Positions 54,203 to 62,129 of a DNA stretch of 64,000 nucleotides are shown one piece after another. This DNA is from Acidobacteriota bacterium (GTDB lineage: Bacteria > Acidobacteriota > Blastocatellia > Pyrinomonadales > Pyrinomonadaceae): NCBI GenBank assembly GCA_018269075.1, contig JAFDVJ010000078.1, forward strand, positions 9,046-73,045. The letters run 5' to 3'. The position numbers were made by a program, and so were the translations under genes. Position 1 is the stretch's first letter, and every line of letters starts with the position of its first letter. The notes below the pieces were generated by a model. That model was given only the letters and a program-made list of their open reading frames with translations, was not told the origin of the DNA and ran no database searches.

Positions 54203-54231
54203 ATTGTACCAGAGAAATTTTTATGTTGCAA
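54203..54231 (-). promoter_or_regulatory. Sigma-70 promoter of the SWIM-Rad52 gene
   Basis: Reverse strand: TTGCAA (54226-54231), 17-bp spacer, TACAAT (54203-54208). Start expected near 54196, giving a leader of about 100 nt with the hairpin above. Confidence 0.7.
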
Positions 54232-54246
54232 GCGTGAAACGGAGTG

Positions 54247-54275
54247 TTGCAAATAAATTTTTCCTGTGTTATGTT
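54247..54275 (+). promoter_or_regulatory. Sigma-70 promoter of the XRE regulator gene
   Basis: Forward strand: TTGCAA (54247-54252), 17-bp spacer, TATGTT (54270-54275). The two GTTGCAA blocks of the divergent promoters are 21 bp apart, two helical turns. Confidence 0.65.
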
Positions 54276-54339
54276 TGAAACAGAATTAAGACGAGTGCAA
54301 CAAACACACTCGAATCTTTAATAAGTGGAGAAAGGAAAT

Positions 54340-54735
54340 ATGGCATTCAAAAATGAAAGTTTGATCAACACGATTGAATTGGGCCGGGCAATCAAACGCC
54401 GCCGTGAAGAATTGGGATTGAGTCTGCGCGACGTCGCCGACGTGACGCAGGTTTCGGCCTCGACGCTTTCGCGGATCGAAAACGGAACCGGCAAGCCCGA
54501 CGCCGACAACATCGCGCGGCTGACGAGCTGGCTCGATATGCCGGTCGACCGCGTGATGAAAAAAAGCGGGAACGACGAGGCGATTGAACCTGTAATCTAT
54601 TATCCGCACGAAGCGACGCCCGAAATCGTCGAGGCTCATCTTCGCGCCGATAAAAACCTGACGCCGGAAACGGCCAAGGCGCTGTCGGAACTCTTCCGGG
54701 TCGCCTACTCGCAGTTCAAGAATCCGGGCAAGTAA
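54340..54735 (+). CDS. XRE family transcriptional regulator
   Basis: A 131-residue protein from ATG 54340 (GGAGAAAGGAA just upstream; GTG 54325 is an alternative). It has an N-terminal Cro/CI helix-turn-helix at about residues 12-66: IELGRAIKRRREELGLSLRDVADVTQVSASTLSRIENGTGKPDADNIARL. The C-terminal half (about 75-131) is unassigned. It is divergent from the SWIM-Rad52 gene across 242 bp that contain two promoters and palindromes, so it probably represses that gene, its own, or both. The pattern resembles phage or mobile-element control but no integrase is present. Confidence 0.9.
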   Translation: MAFKNESLINTIELGRAIKRRREELGLSLRDVADVTQVSASTLSRIENGTGKPDADNIARLTSWLDMPVDRVMKKSGNDEAIEPVIYYPHEATPEIVEAHLRADKNLTPETAKALSELFRVAYSQFKNPGK

Positions 54736-54801
54736 TTGCCGTTCCGCAAACAGCTTGAAGTTTAAGCGTCAGTATTTTGCAGGGTTTTTCGGAAAAATAA
54801 T

Positions 54802-55203
54802 ATGAAAGCTTTAACGCAAATCGAATCTATCGGACGCACTTCAACCGCAGAAAAGAGTTTTGCGATTGACACGACCTTCGTTCTTTTCTTTCTGGCCGTC
54901 GAATTCGGGCAGATGCTCGGAAACTTCGCGCTCGACACGGTGCTTTTCGCGATCACTCTGGTGATGCTGATCGTGCTTCCGTATTTTCTTTCGACCAACG
55001 AAAAACCCGGCTTCGGAAACTGGGTTCTGGGCCGCAGCCTGATCGCGATTTTCGCGATCGCGGTCGGCATCCTGTTCAAACAGTCGCTCAGCGTGCTGCC
55101 GGAAATGTTCCGCTATCTGCCGATGACGCTGCTGATCGTGACCGCGATGCTCAGCTGTTACATCCAGTTTTACGGCTTATTGAAACTTCGTTTGGCAAAA
55201 TAG
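54802..55203 (+). CDS. Small multi-pass membrane protein of unknown function
   Basis: A 133-residue protein with four predicted membrane helices: TTFVLFFLAVEFGQMLGNFAL, TVLFAITLVMLIVLPYFL, LGRSLIAIFAIAVGILF and MTLLIVTAMLSCYIQFYGLL. No family recognised. It begins 66 bp after the XRE gene in the same direction and ends before a strong terminator, so it may be co-transcribed with the regulator. No SD is clear. Confidence 0.75.
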   Translation: MKALTQIESIGRTSTAEKSFAIDTTFVLFFLAVEFGQMLGNFALDTVLFAITLVMLIVLPYFLSTNEKPGFGNWVLGRSLIAIFAIAVGILFKQSLSVLPEMFRYLPMTLLIVTAMLSCYIQFYGLLKLRLAK

Positions 55204-55228
55204 GCAAAAGGCGTTAAACGAAAGCAGA

Positions 55229-55272
55229 AAAACCGCGCCCGTCTCGGGAAAGAGGGCGCGGTTTTATTTATT
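55229..55272 (+). terminator. Strong rho-independent terminator
   Basis: A 12-bp stem AAAACCGCGCCC/GGGCGCGGTTTT (55229-55240 with 55254-55265) followed by ATTTATTT. It ends the XRE/membrane protein unit. Confidence 0.9.
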
Positions 55273-55300
55273 TGATTCATCGTTATAACGTTTGTTATAC
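55272..55300 (+). promoter_or_regulatory. Promoter and operator of the AbrB/Doc toxin-antitoxin operon
   Basis: TTGATT (55272-55277), 17-bp spacer, TTATAC (55295-55300). The inverted repeat TATAAC-GTTT-GTTATA (55284-55299) overlaps the spacer and -10, as expected of an autoregulated antitoxin operator. The start site should fall about 2 nt before the antitoxin ATG. Confidence 0.65.
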
Positions 55301-55308
55301 TTTTGAGG

Positions 55309-55536
55309 ATGACCAACAAATTAAAAGTAACAACTATCGGAAACTCGACGGGTGTGATTCTGCCGAAGGAAATTTTGGAAAAGCTGCGTGTTTCCAAGGG
55401 TGATACGCTTTTTGCCATCGAAACGTCGCAGGGAATCGAACTAACTCCGTACAATCCGGAAGTCGCTGATCAGATGGAACTTGCTGAACGCGTTATGCGG
55501 GAAGATCGCGATGCTTTACGGAAGCTGGCCGAATGA
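55309..55536 (+). CDS. AbrB/MazE-type antitoxin
   Basis: A 75-residue protein. The N-terminal swapped-hairpin DNA-binding domain KVTTIGNSTGVILPKEILEKLRVSKGDTLFA is followed by a C-terminal helix (VADQMELAERVMREDRDALRKL) that should bind the toxin. It neutralises the Doc protein encoded next and should bind the palindrome in its promoter. ATG 55309 follows GAGG with no gap, so the usual SD spacing is missing; with the predicted start site at about 55307 the message would be nearly leaderless. Stop and toxin start overlap by 4 nt. Confidence 0.92.
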   Translation: MTNKLKVTTIGNSTGVILPKEILEKLRVSKGDTLFAIETSQGIELTPYNPEVADQMELAERVMREDRDALRKLAE

Positions 55537-55934
55537 CGATGAAAGAGATCCGCTGGCTACTGGAAGAAACCGTTTATGCGATTCATAAAAGACAGATCGC
55601 CGAACACGGAGGCGGTGACGGTCTGCGCGATGAAGGTCTGCTTTTGTCGGCCCTTGCCCGGCCCCAAAACCTATTTGCTTACAGCGAAGATCCGCCCGAT
55701 ATTTCGGCGTTGACGGCCTCTCTGGCTTTCGGAATCGCTAAAAATCATCCATTCGTCGACGGCAATAAAAGAACCGCGCTGGTTGTATCACGCACCTTTC
55801 TTCTGCTCAACGGATACGACGTCGATGCTTCGCAGGAAGAAAAATACCTGAAGTTTCTGCAACTGGCCGAAGGAACTCTAAGCGAGGAAGATCTGGCCGA
55901 ATGGTTTCGCCGAAAATTGATCAAAGCGGATTAA
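55533..55934 (+). CDS. doc: Doc (death-on-curing) family Fic-fold toxin
   Basis: A 133-residue toxin. The Fic motif is HPFVDGNKRTALV, with the Doc-type catalytic His and the NKR phosphate-binding residues. EAIH-like helix (EETVYAIHKRQIAEHGGGDGLRDEGLLLSAL) and SLAFGIAKNHPF complete the fold. Doc toxins phosphorylate EF-Tu and stop translation; the antitoxin blocks the groove. ATG 55533 overlaps the antitoxin stop (ATGA); Met at 55539 is an alternative. A terminator follows directly. Confidence 0.93.
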   Translation: MTMKEIRWLLEETVYAIHKRQIAEHGGGDGLRDEGLLLSALARPQNLFAYSEDPPDISALTASLAFGIAKNHPFVDGNKRTALVVSRTFLLLNGYDVDASQEEKYLKFLQLAEGTLSEEDLAEWFRRKLIKAD

Positions 55935-55940
55935 TCGGAG

Positions 55941-55976
55941 CGAGCGAGTTTTGGGAAAAACTCGCTCGTTTTGTTT
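55941..55976 (+). terminator. Rho-independent terminator after doc
   Basis: A 12-bp stem CGAGCGAGTTTT/AAAACTCGCTCG (55941-55952 with 55957-55968) and GGGA loop followed by TTTTGTTT; it begins 7 bp after the toxin stop codon. Confidence 0.9.
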
Positions 55977-57006
55977 AGGCGTGGGCGATCACCATTTCCT
56001 CTTTCGCCAGAATCTCGTGGATCGCTTTGACCTGCGCGTAAAGCTCGGCGTACTGGTCGAGCGTCAACGCCTGCGCGCCGTCGCAGAGAGCCTCTTCGGG
56101 ACACGGGTGAACCTCGATGATCAGACCGTCGGCGCCGACCGCGACGCCGGCGCGGGCTAGCGGGTTGACCATATAATTGCGGCCCGTGCCGTGCGACGGA
56201 TCGACGATGATCGGCAGGTGCGTCAGCCGGTGAACCGCCGGGATCACCGACAGATCCATCGTGTTGCGGGCATGGTTGCCGAACGTCCGGATGCCGCGCT
56301 CGCAGAGGATCACGTCGTAATTGCCTTCGGCCATCACGTATTCGGCCGCGAGCATAAATTCCTCGAGCGTCGCCGACATTCCGCGTTTCAGAAGCACGGG
56401 TTTGCGGGTCTGGCCGACGTATTTCAAAAGCGAAAAATTCTGCATATTGCGCGCGCCGATCTGGATGCAGTCGCCGTATTTTTCGACGAGATCGACGCCG
56501 CGTTCGTCCATCGCCTCGGTGACGATGTTGAGTCCGTAGCGGTCGCGGACCTCGGCCAGAATCTTCAGACCGTCCTCGCCCTTGCCCTGAAAAGCGTAGG
56601 GCGAAGTGCGCGGTTTGAAGGCGCCGCCGCGAAAGAATTTCGCGCCGCTTTTGGCGACCGCTTCGGCAACCGTGAACACCTGATCGACCGTTTCGACCGC
56701 GCACGGCCCGGCGATCATCGCCAGATCGTCGCCGCCGATCGTCGCATTGCCGACCCGGATCACCGATTTTTCGGGCCGCAGATCCTTCGAGATCAATTTA
56801 TAGGGTTTCGTGACGCGGATCGCCTCGGAAACGCCCGGCAGATTTTCAAAATGCGTCGGATCGATCGCGCCGGGATTGCCCGTGACGCCGATCGCCGTTC
56901 GCGCCGCGCCCGGCATCGCATGCGGGCGAAAACCCAATTTTTCGATGATTTCCTCGACGTGACGAATCTCCTCCCTCGTCGCGTCCGCTTTCATAACGAT
57001 TAACAT
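55975..57006 (-). CDS. aroF: 3-deoxy-7-phosphoheptulonate synthase (type I-beta, AroF-like)
   Basis: A 343-residue DAHP synthase. The N-terminal ferredoxin-like regulatory domain (about 1-70, [21 protein letters not shown]) is as in PSMAC-type enzymes. The catalytic barrel (about 85-343) has [53 protein letters not shown] and [11 protein letters not shown]. Metal ligands are Cys in AGPCAVE, and His, Glu and Asp further on. It condenses phosphoenolpyruvate and erythrose-4-phosphate, the first step of aromatic amino-acid synthesis. The 164-bp leader carries a hairpin; no leader peptide was seen. Confidence 0.95.
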   Translation of the reverse strand: MLIVMKADATREEIRHVEEIIEKLGFRPHAMPGAARTAIGVTGNPGAIDPTHFENLPGVSEAIRVTKPYKLISKDLRPEKSVIRVGNATIGGDDLAMIAGPCAVETVDQVFTVAEAVAKSGAKFFRGGAFKPRTSPYAFQGKGEDGLKILAEVRDRYGLNIVTEAMDERGVDLVEKYGDCIQIGARNMQNFSLLKYVGQTRKPVLLKRGMSATLEEFMLAAEYVMAEGNYDVILCERGIRTFGNHARNTMDLSVIPAVHRLTHLPIIVDPSHGTGRNYMVNPLARAGVAVGADGLIIEVHPCPEEALCDGAQALTLDQYAELYAQVKAIHEILAKEEMVIAHA

Positions 57007-57022
57007 AAATTTCTAATAAATT

Positions 57023-57057
57023 TTGGCAAAATGCCCCCAAATTTGGCGTTTTGCCAA
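57023..57057 (-). promoter_or_regulatory. Hairpin in the aroF leader
   Basis: A 13-bp stem with one G-U pair (57023-57035 with 57045-57057) and a 9-nt loop ends 17 bp before the aroF ATG. On the reverse strand it is followed by AAAATTTATT rather than a U-tract, so a terminator is unlikely; a translational element is possible. Confidence 0.45.
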
Positions 57058-57134
57058 TAAAAACGGCCAAATCCCCCGATTTTCCGCTCTCTTGCCATCA
57101 ATTGCAAATACCCAGCCACAGGGTTACGCCCCAA

Positions 57135-57168
57135 AAATCCGAAATCCGAAATCCGAAATCCGAAATCC
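57135..57168 (-). repeat. Four to five tandem heptamers (ATTTCGG on the reverse strand)
   Basis: Four perfect units plus a partial one begin 2 bp after the argS stop, in the same orientation relative to transcription as the arrays after the kinase gene and folE. The rest of 57007-57170 holds the aroF leader. Confidence 0.85.
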
Positions 57169-57170
57169 CC

Positions 57171-59183
57171 TCACATTCTCTCCGGCACTTCGATGCCCAT
57201 TGTCCGCAGACCGGCGGTCAGCGCGCGGCGCGTGAGATCGGCGATGACGATCAAAACGGCGCGTTTGACCGGATTTTCTTCGGAAATGATGCGATGGTTG
57301 TGATGAAACAGATGCATCGCCTTCGACAGATTGAAATTATATTTCGCGAGGATCGCCGGTTCGGTGACGGCGGCGGCCTGCTGTATGATTTCCTCCAGTC
57401 GCGAAGCCAGAATCACCAGCGACCAGAGATCGTGGCCGATCTCCGACGAAAAAATCCGGGCGACTTCTTCGTTTTCCGATTCGATCGTGCCGAAGGACTT
57501 TTCGAGCAATTCGTTTTCGCCGGTTTCGAAGCGTTCGGCCACCTTCTTGAATATCGAGTTGAACCGGACGGCCGCGTTCTGACAATAGACGCCGGTTTCG
57601 CCCTCGAACGAGAGCGCTTCCTTGAAATCGAAGACGACGACCGTGTTTTTCGTGTATTTCAGCAGAAAATACCGGAGCGCGCCGACCGCGATCCGGTGCG
57701 CGATGCTTTGTTTTTCATCATTTGAAATATCCGGATGACGATTTTCGACTTCCCGGAGCGCGTCCGATTCCAAACGGTCGAGCAGATCGTCGGCCTTGAC
57801 GCCGAGACCCTTGCGGCCGGACATTTCGACGAATGTCCGCTGCTTGTCCTCGTCCGACAGCTCGAAACCGAGCTCTTCGGCGGCGGCCGGGCTGAGCGCG
57901 ACCATTTCGTAGCTCAAATGAACGCTCGCCGCTTCGCCCTTGTCGGGAAAGATCGTCGCGACGCCTTTTTTGACCACTTCCTGCGGGTACGACTGGCGCG
58001 TGTCGATGACGTTGTAAACGGTCTCGCTGTGACCGAACGAGGGCGCGTTCGCGTCCGTTATTTGTTCGGCGGTCGTGATCCAGACCTCTTTGCCGTCGTC
58101 GTAGGCCTGAAAAAGCTTGTAATTGAAATCGAGGCCGAGCAGACCGAGCTTCCACATCTGGTAAGCGATGTCTTTTCCGGTATAAGTAACAGTCCCGTTC
58201 GAACGGACGAGAATCTTGTCGGCGTCGTGCTCGTCGGTGCCCTCGTGCGATTCGAACGGCATCACCCAGCAGCCCTTGTTTTTGCCTTCGTTTTCGAAAT
58301 GGATGACGCCGCGTTCCTTCATCAGCTCGAAGGCCTTCTGCCAGAAATGCAGGTGCAGAATCTCGGATTCGCGCGGCAGCAGATCGTAGCGGATGTCGAA
58401 CCGGTTCATCGTCCGCAGGATGCATTCGACGTTGCGGGTCGCGACGTAATCGGCCAGTTCGTAGATCTCGCCCGAACCCTTTTCGAGCTCGTGGAGCGTT
58501 TCGGCGCGAAATTTCTTGTTTTCCTCGTTTTCCGCGTAAAATTTGCCGACTTCGGTGTATAAATCCCAGCAGTAATAATCGAACGGAATTTCGAGCCCGG
58601 CTTCGAGCTGTTTGATTTGGGCGAGGTCCATTTTTCTCAAATGGACGAACCCGACGACGACGTCGGCGACCTGGACGCCGGTGTTGTCGATGTAATTCTG
58701 AACCTCGACGCGTTTGCCGTTGGCCCGCAGGATCCGCACGAAAGTGTCGCCGAGCACCGAATTACGGACGTGGCCGATATGCGCGGCCTTGTTCGGGTTG
58801 ACCGACGTGTGCTCGACGCAGACTTTCGGCGAATTTTCGTCGACGGTTTTGAAAAAGTTGTTTCGCGAATTTTCGGCGAGGAATTTGGCGCGGTTATAGA
58901 AAACGTTGAGATAACCCGGCCCGGCGACCTCGACTTTGCCGACGAAATCGAACGATTCGAGCGATGTTTTGAGGATTTCGGCGATCTGCCGCGGGTTCTG
59001 CTTTTCGCCCGTCGCCAGCTTGATTTGTTTGGCGAGCTCGAAGGCGATCGGAAAAGCGAGGTCGCCGAGCTCCGTCTTCGGCGGCACTTCGGCCGGAACC
59101 TGTCCGAGATCGATATCGAATTTTTCCAGCGCGGTTTTCTTGACGGTTTCGCGCAGGGTTTCCTGCAGCTTCAAAATGCTCAT
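57171..59183 (-). CDS. argS: Arginyl-tRNA synthetase
   Basis: A 670-residue class I synthetase. Order: N-terminal Add-1 tRNA-binding domain (about 1-100), Rossmann core with HIGH as VNPNKAAHIGHVRNSVLGD, a connective region, and the C-terminal anticodon-binding domain ending MGIEVPERM. The KMSKS-equivalent site reads MSGRKGLGVKADDLLDRL, one of the divergent forms usual in ArgRS. It charges tRNA-Arg with arginine. No neighbours suggest a regulon; it precedes aroF on the same strand after a heptamer array. A length of 670 is above the common 550-600 because of the extended insert. Confidence 0.95.
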   Translation of the reverse strand: MSILKLQETLRETVKKTALEKFDIDLGQVPAEVPPKTELGDLAFPIAFELAKQIKLATGEKQNPRQIAEILKTSLESFDFVGKVEVAGPGYLNVFYNRAKFLAENSRNNFFKTVDENSPKVCVEHTSVNPNKAAHIGHVRNSVLGDTFVRILRANGKRVEVQNYIDNTGVQVADVVVGFVHLRKMDLAQIKQLEAGLEIPFDYYCWDLYTEVGKFYAENEENKKFRAETLHELEKGSGEIYELADYVATRNVECILRTMNRFDIRYDLLPRESEILHLHFWQKAFELMKERGVIHFENEGKNKGCWVMPFESHEGTDEHDADKILVRSNGTVTYTGKDIAYQMWKLGLLGLDFNYKLFQAYDDGKEVWITTAEQITDANAPSFGHSETVYNVIDTRQSYPQEVVKKGVATIFPDKGEAASVHLSYEMVALSPAAAEELGFELSDEDKQRTFVEMSGRKGLGVKADDLLDRLESDALREVENRHPDISNDEKQSIAHRIAVGALRYFLLKYTKNTVVVFDFKEALSFEGETGVYCQNAAVRFNSIFKKVAERFETGENELLEKSFGTIESENEEVARIFSSEIGHDLWSLVILASRLEEIIQQAAAVTEPAILAKYNFNLSKAMHLFHHNHRIISEENPVKRAVLIVIADLTRRALTAGLRTMGIEVPERM

Positions 59184-59255
59184 AAGACAAAAAGTTAAGT
59201 ATATCGAAATCGGCCCAAAGAATAAAACCGGAACCGACAGGAACTTCGTACCGAG

Positions 59256-59340
59256 CCTCTGCGCCTTTGCGGTAAGAACAAGGTTATATCGAAAGCTGAT
59301 TAATCAACGCAAAGACTCCGAGGCGCAAAGGAGGGGGGGG
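59256..59340. repeat. Heptamer-related inverted sequence with a G8 run
   Basis: The gap between argS and the sirtuin gene holds CTCTGCGCCTTTGCGG and, in opposite orientation, CGCAAAG-ACTCCGA-GGCGCAA, again with a 7-bp period, and ends in eight G (59333-59340) about 54 bp before the sirtuin start. Confidence 0.55.
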
Positions 59341-59393
59341 TGGTTTGGCAAACCGGTTGCGCTTCTGTTCGGTCGGAATTAAACTGGCTTACG

Positions 59394-60116
59394 ATGATTT
59401 CGGAAAAATTGCGGGAAATATTTGAAAGAGCTCAACGGGTTTGCGTTTTGACCGGCGCGGGAATCTCGGCCGAATCGGGCGTGCCGACTTTTCGCGGCGG
59501 CGGGCAGTCGGCGGTCTGGAAGGGAATGCCGTTCGACGAGATCTCGTCGGCCCGGATGGTCCGCGAGAATCTGCCGGAAGTCTGGGAATGGTTCGATTAC
59601 CGGCGCGGCGTATTGAAGGACTGCGCGCCCAATCCGGCGCATTACGCGCTCGCCGGCTGGCCGGACCGGTTCGCCGAATTTACGCTCGTCACGCAGAATA
59701 TCGACGGTCTCCACGCGGCGGCCGGCTCGCGCGCCGTGGTCGAGCTGCACGGCAACATCCACCGCGCTTACTGCAATGTTTGCGGCAAGAGATTCGACAT
59801 CCGCGGAAAAATCCCGCATTCGCCCGACGACTGCGACGAATGCGCCGGAAAGCTTCGGCCGGACGTCGTTTTGTTCGGCGAAATGCTGCCGGCCGGAGCG
59901 TTCGAAAGGGCCGGCCGGAGCGCGCGCAGCTGCGAGCTGTTTTTCGTCGTCGGCACGTCGGCACTCGTCTATCCGGCCGCCGGGCTCGCCGAAATCGCCA
60001 AACGAAGCGGCGCGGTGCTCGTCGAGGTCAACCCCGAAGCGACGCCGATGACGGATTTCTGCGATTTCACGATCCGCGAAAAAGCCGGTCTGGCGCTGCC
60101 GGCGCTGACGATTTGA
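59394..60116 (+). CDS. NAD-dependent protein deacylase, sirtuin family
   Basis: A 240-residue Sir2 protein from ATG 59394. It has the GAGISAESGVPTFRG loop, TQNIDGLH, catalytic His in VELHGNIHRAYC, a zinc site with Cys pairs (CNVCGK...CDECAGK), and GTSALVYPAAGLAEIA. The helix after the cofactor loop reads WEWFDYRRGVL. In SIRT5/CobB class III enzymes a Tyr and an Arg here select succinyl/malonyl-lysine, and here the Tyr is Phe while the Arg is kept. Desuccinylase activity is therefore less certain. It removes acyl groups from lysines using NAD. Confidence 0.94.
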   Translation: MISEKLREIFERAQRVCVLTGAGISAESGVPTFRGGGQSAVWKGMPFDEISSARMVRENLPEVWEWFDYRRGVLKDCAPNPAHYALAGWPDRFAEFTLVTQNIDGLHAAAGSRAVVELHGNIHRAYCNVCGKRFDIRGKIPHSPDDCDECAGKLRPDVVLFGEMLPAGAFERAGRSARSCELFFVVGTSALVYPAAGLAEIAKRSGAVLVEVNPEATPMTDFCDFTIREKAGLALPALTI

Positions 60117-60270
60117 TTGGAAGGAGAAAATCGACGCTTCGGCGCTCATCCCAAACATTAACCGACAAAGTGAACCAAAAAGTTTGATTTTCATCGGTCG
60201 CCGGGCCGCCGGAAAAAGGTTGGGCCGGCGATTTTACATTTTGGGCCGGTTTTGGCTTACACTAGAAGCA

Positions 60271-61440
60271 ATGAAAACGCTTTATTTCGATTGTTTCGCC
60301 GGGGCGAGCGGCAATATGATCCTCGGCGCGCTGATCGGGCTCGGCGTCGATCAGGACGAATTGATCGAACAAATCCGGCTGCTCGACGTCGCCGATTTCC
60401 GGATCGAGATCGACCGCCGGAACAAGTCGGGAATCGACGCCGTTCACGCCGAGGTCGTCGTGCCTCACGAACACGTCCACCGGCATCTGCGCGACATCGA
60501 GAAGATCATCGGCGAATCAAGGCTCTCCGCGGGCGTCAAGGAGCGGTCGCTCGCGATTTTTCGAAAACTCGCCGCGGCCGAAGCGAAAGTTCACGGGATC
60601 GACATCGAAAAAGTCCATTTTCACGAGGTCGGCGCGATGGATTCGATCATCGACGTCGTCGGCTGCTGCATCGGGTTCGAACTGCTCGGGATCGAAAAAT
60701 TCGTCGCTTCGAAAATCCACGTCGGCAGCGGTTTCGTCAATATGGCCCACGGCAAATTTCCGGTGCCGCCGCCGGCCGTCGCCGAGCTGCTCGGAAACAT
60801 CCCGATTTACGCGACCGAGGTCGTGGGCGAGCTGACGACGCCGACCGGCGCGGCGATCATCGCGACCGTCTGCGCGGAATTCGGCAATCTGCCCGAAATG
60901 ACCGTCGAGCGGACGGCTTACGGCGCCGGCACGCGCGAACATAAAAATTTTCCGAACGTTTTGCGGCTGATGCTCGGGACGACGGCGCAAACCGAGGAAA
61001 AAACGAAAACCGAGCCGCTGATCCTGATCGAGACCAATCTCGACGACATCTCGCCGGAAATTCTCGGGTTCGTGATGGAAAAAGCGTTCGAGATGGGCGC
61101 GCTCGACTGCTGGTTCACGCTCATCCAGATGAAGAAAAACCGGCCGGCGACAATGGTTTCAATCCTCTGCCGCGAGCCCGAAAAAGCCAAATTCATCGGC
61201 CTGCTGGTCCGCGAAACGACGACGCTCGGCGTCCGTCTGAAAACGATCGAGCGAACCTGTCTGACGCGCGAGATCACGAAGATCGAAACGCGGTTCGGCG
61301 ACGTTCCGGTGAAGATCGCGCGCTACGGCGACGACGTCGTCAACATCAAGCCCGAATTCGAAAAACTGAAGGAAATCGCCAAAAGGGAAAACCTGCCGCT
61401 TCGCGAAGTCGAGGCCGAGGTCCGGAAAAAAATCGTTTGA
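60271..61440 (+). CDS. larC: Nickel-pincer cofactor biosynthesis protein LarC
   Basis: A 389-residue LarC from ATG 60271. It opens MKTLYFDCFAGASGNMILGAL, the diagnostic N-terminus. It continues with HVHRHLRDIEKII, VHFHEVGAMDSIIDVVG, GFVNMAHGKFPVPPPAVAELL and GELTTPTGAAII, and ends IETRFGDVPVKIARYGDDVVNIKPE. LarC inserts nickel into the pyridinium-dithiocarboxylate cofactor of lactate racemase-type enzymes. It is full length (often split by a programmed frameshift in Lactobacillus; here it is a single frame). larB and larE are not in the window. The next start overlaps its stop. Confidence 0.95.
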   Translation: MKTLYFDCFAGASGNMILGALIGLGVDQDELIEQIRLLDVADFRIEIDRRNKSGIDAVHAEVVVPHEHVHRHLRDIEKIIGESRLSAGVKERSLAIFRKLAAAEAKVHGIDIEKVHFHEVGAMDSIIDVVGCCIGFELLGIEKFVASKIHVGSGFVNMAHGKFPVPPPAVAELLGNIPIYATEVVGELTTPTGAAIIATVCAEFGNLPEMTVERTAYGAGTREHKNFPNVLRLMLGTTAQTEEKTKTEPLILIETNLDDISPEILGFVMEKAFEMGALDCWFTLIQMKKNRPATMVSILCREPEKAKFIGLLVRETTTLGVRLKTIERTCLTREITKIETRFGDVPVKIARYGDDVVNIKPEFEKLKEIAKRENLPLREVEAEVRKKIV

Positions 61441-62123
61441 TCAGGAAAATCGTTCTAAATCTATCGCAGAAAGCGCGCGAAAAACGTGCCGAAATGTTCC
61501 GGCGGCGGTTCGCTTTCGACGCTTCGACGAAAATCCTCGACGTCGGGTCGGAAACCGGCGCGAACATCGATTTCGTGCTCAAAGGAACGGCCGTCAAACC
61601 CGAAAACGTCTTTATCGCCGACATCGACGAGGCGGCGATCGAAACTGGAAGCCGGCAGTTCGGATTTCAGAAAGTCCTGCTCGACGAATCGGGAAAACTG
61701 CCTTTTCCGGACGGTTTTTTCGACGTTGTTTACTGTTCGTCGGTGATCGAGCACGTGACGGTCGGCAAGGACGAGATGTGGGAGCTCACCGACGGGAAAA
61801 TTTTTCGGGAGCGCGCGTGGACGAGACAAAAAATCTTCGCGGCCGAGCTTCGCCGGGTCGGGAAGGCTTATTTCGTCCAGACGCCGAACCGCAATTTCGT
61901 CATCGAAAGCCATTCGTGGCTGCCGCTCGTCGGCAGTTTCCCGCGCCCGTGGTTCGTCCGGACGATAAAAATCAGCAACCGGTTTTGGATAAAGCAGACG
62001 ATTCCCGATTATAATTTACTGGACAAAAACGAGATGAAAGAGCTTTTTCCGGACGCGGAAATCGTCGCCGAGACAAAATTCGGCCTGACAAAATCCATCA
62101 TCGCAATCAAAAATTTGAGGTAA
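61437..62123 (+). CDS. Class I SAM-dependent methyltransferase
   Basis: A 228-residue methyltransferase. Motif I is ILDVGSETGANIDFV, followed by IADIDEAAIE, and the post-I region DFFDVVYCSSVIEHV with the typical SxVIEHV. The TTG at 61437 overlaps the larC stop, so it is translationally coupled; a later Met (FRRRF) would remove the start of the fold. The C-terminal part (WLPLVGSFPRPWFVRTIK) resembles methyltransferases acting on glycans, lipids or small hydroxy-acids, but the substrate is not readable. Its coupling to larC may be incidental. Confidence 0.88.
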   Translation: MIRKIVLNLSQKAREKRAEMFRRRFAFDASTKILDVGSETGANIDFVLKGTAVKPENVFIADIDEAAIETGSRQFGFQKVLLDESGKLPFPDGFFDVVYCSSVIEHVTVGKDEMWELTDGKIFRERAWTRQKIFAAELRRVGKAYFVQTPNRNFVIESHSWLPLVGSFPRPWFVRTIKISNRFWIKQTIPDYNLLDKNEMKELFPDAEIVAETKFGLTKSIIAIKNLR

Positions 62124-62129
62124 ATCCAA

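Noticed and set aside
52811-55934. Prophage or integrative element
   Set aside because: Rad52-type, XRE and toxin-antitoxin genes suggest it, but no integrase, structural gene, tRNA boundary or direct repeat was seen.
59333-59340. Phase-variable G8 tract controlling the sirtuin gene
   Set aside because: It lies about 54 bp upstream of the start with no recognisable promoter around it; eight G can occur by chance in GC-rich DNA.
61437-61440. Frameshift joining larC to the methyltransferase
   Set aside because: Both proteins are full length for their families; the 4-bp TTGA overlap is ordinary translational coupling.
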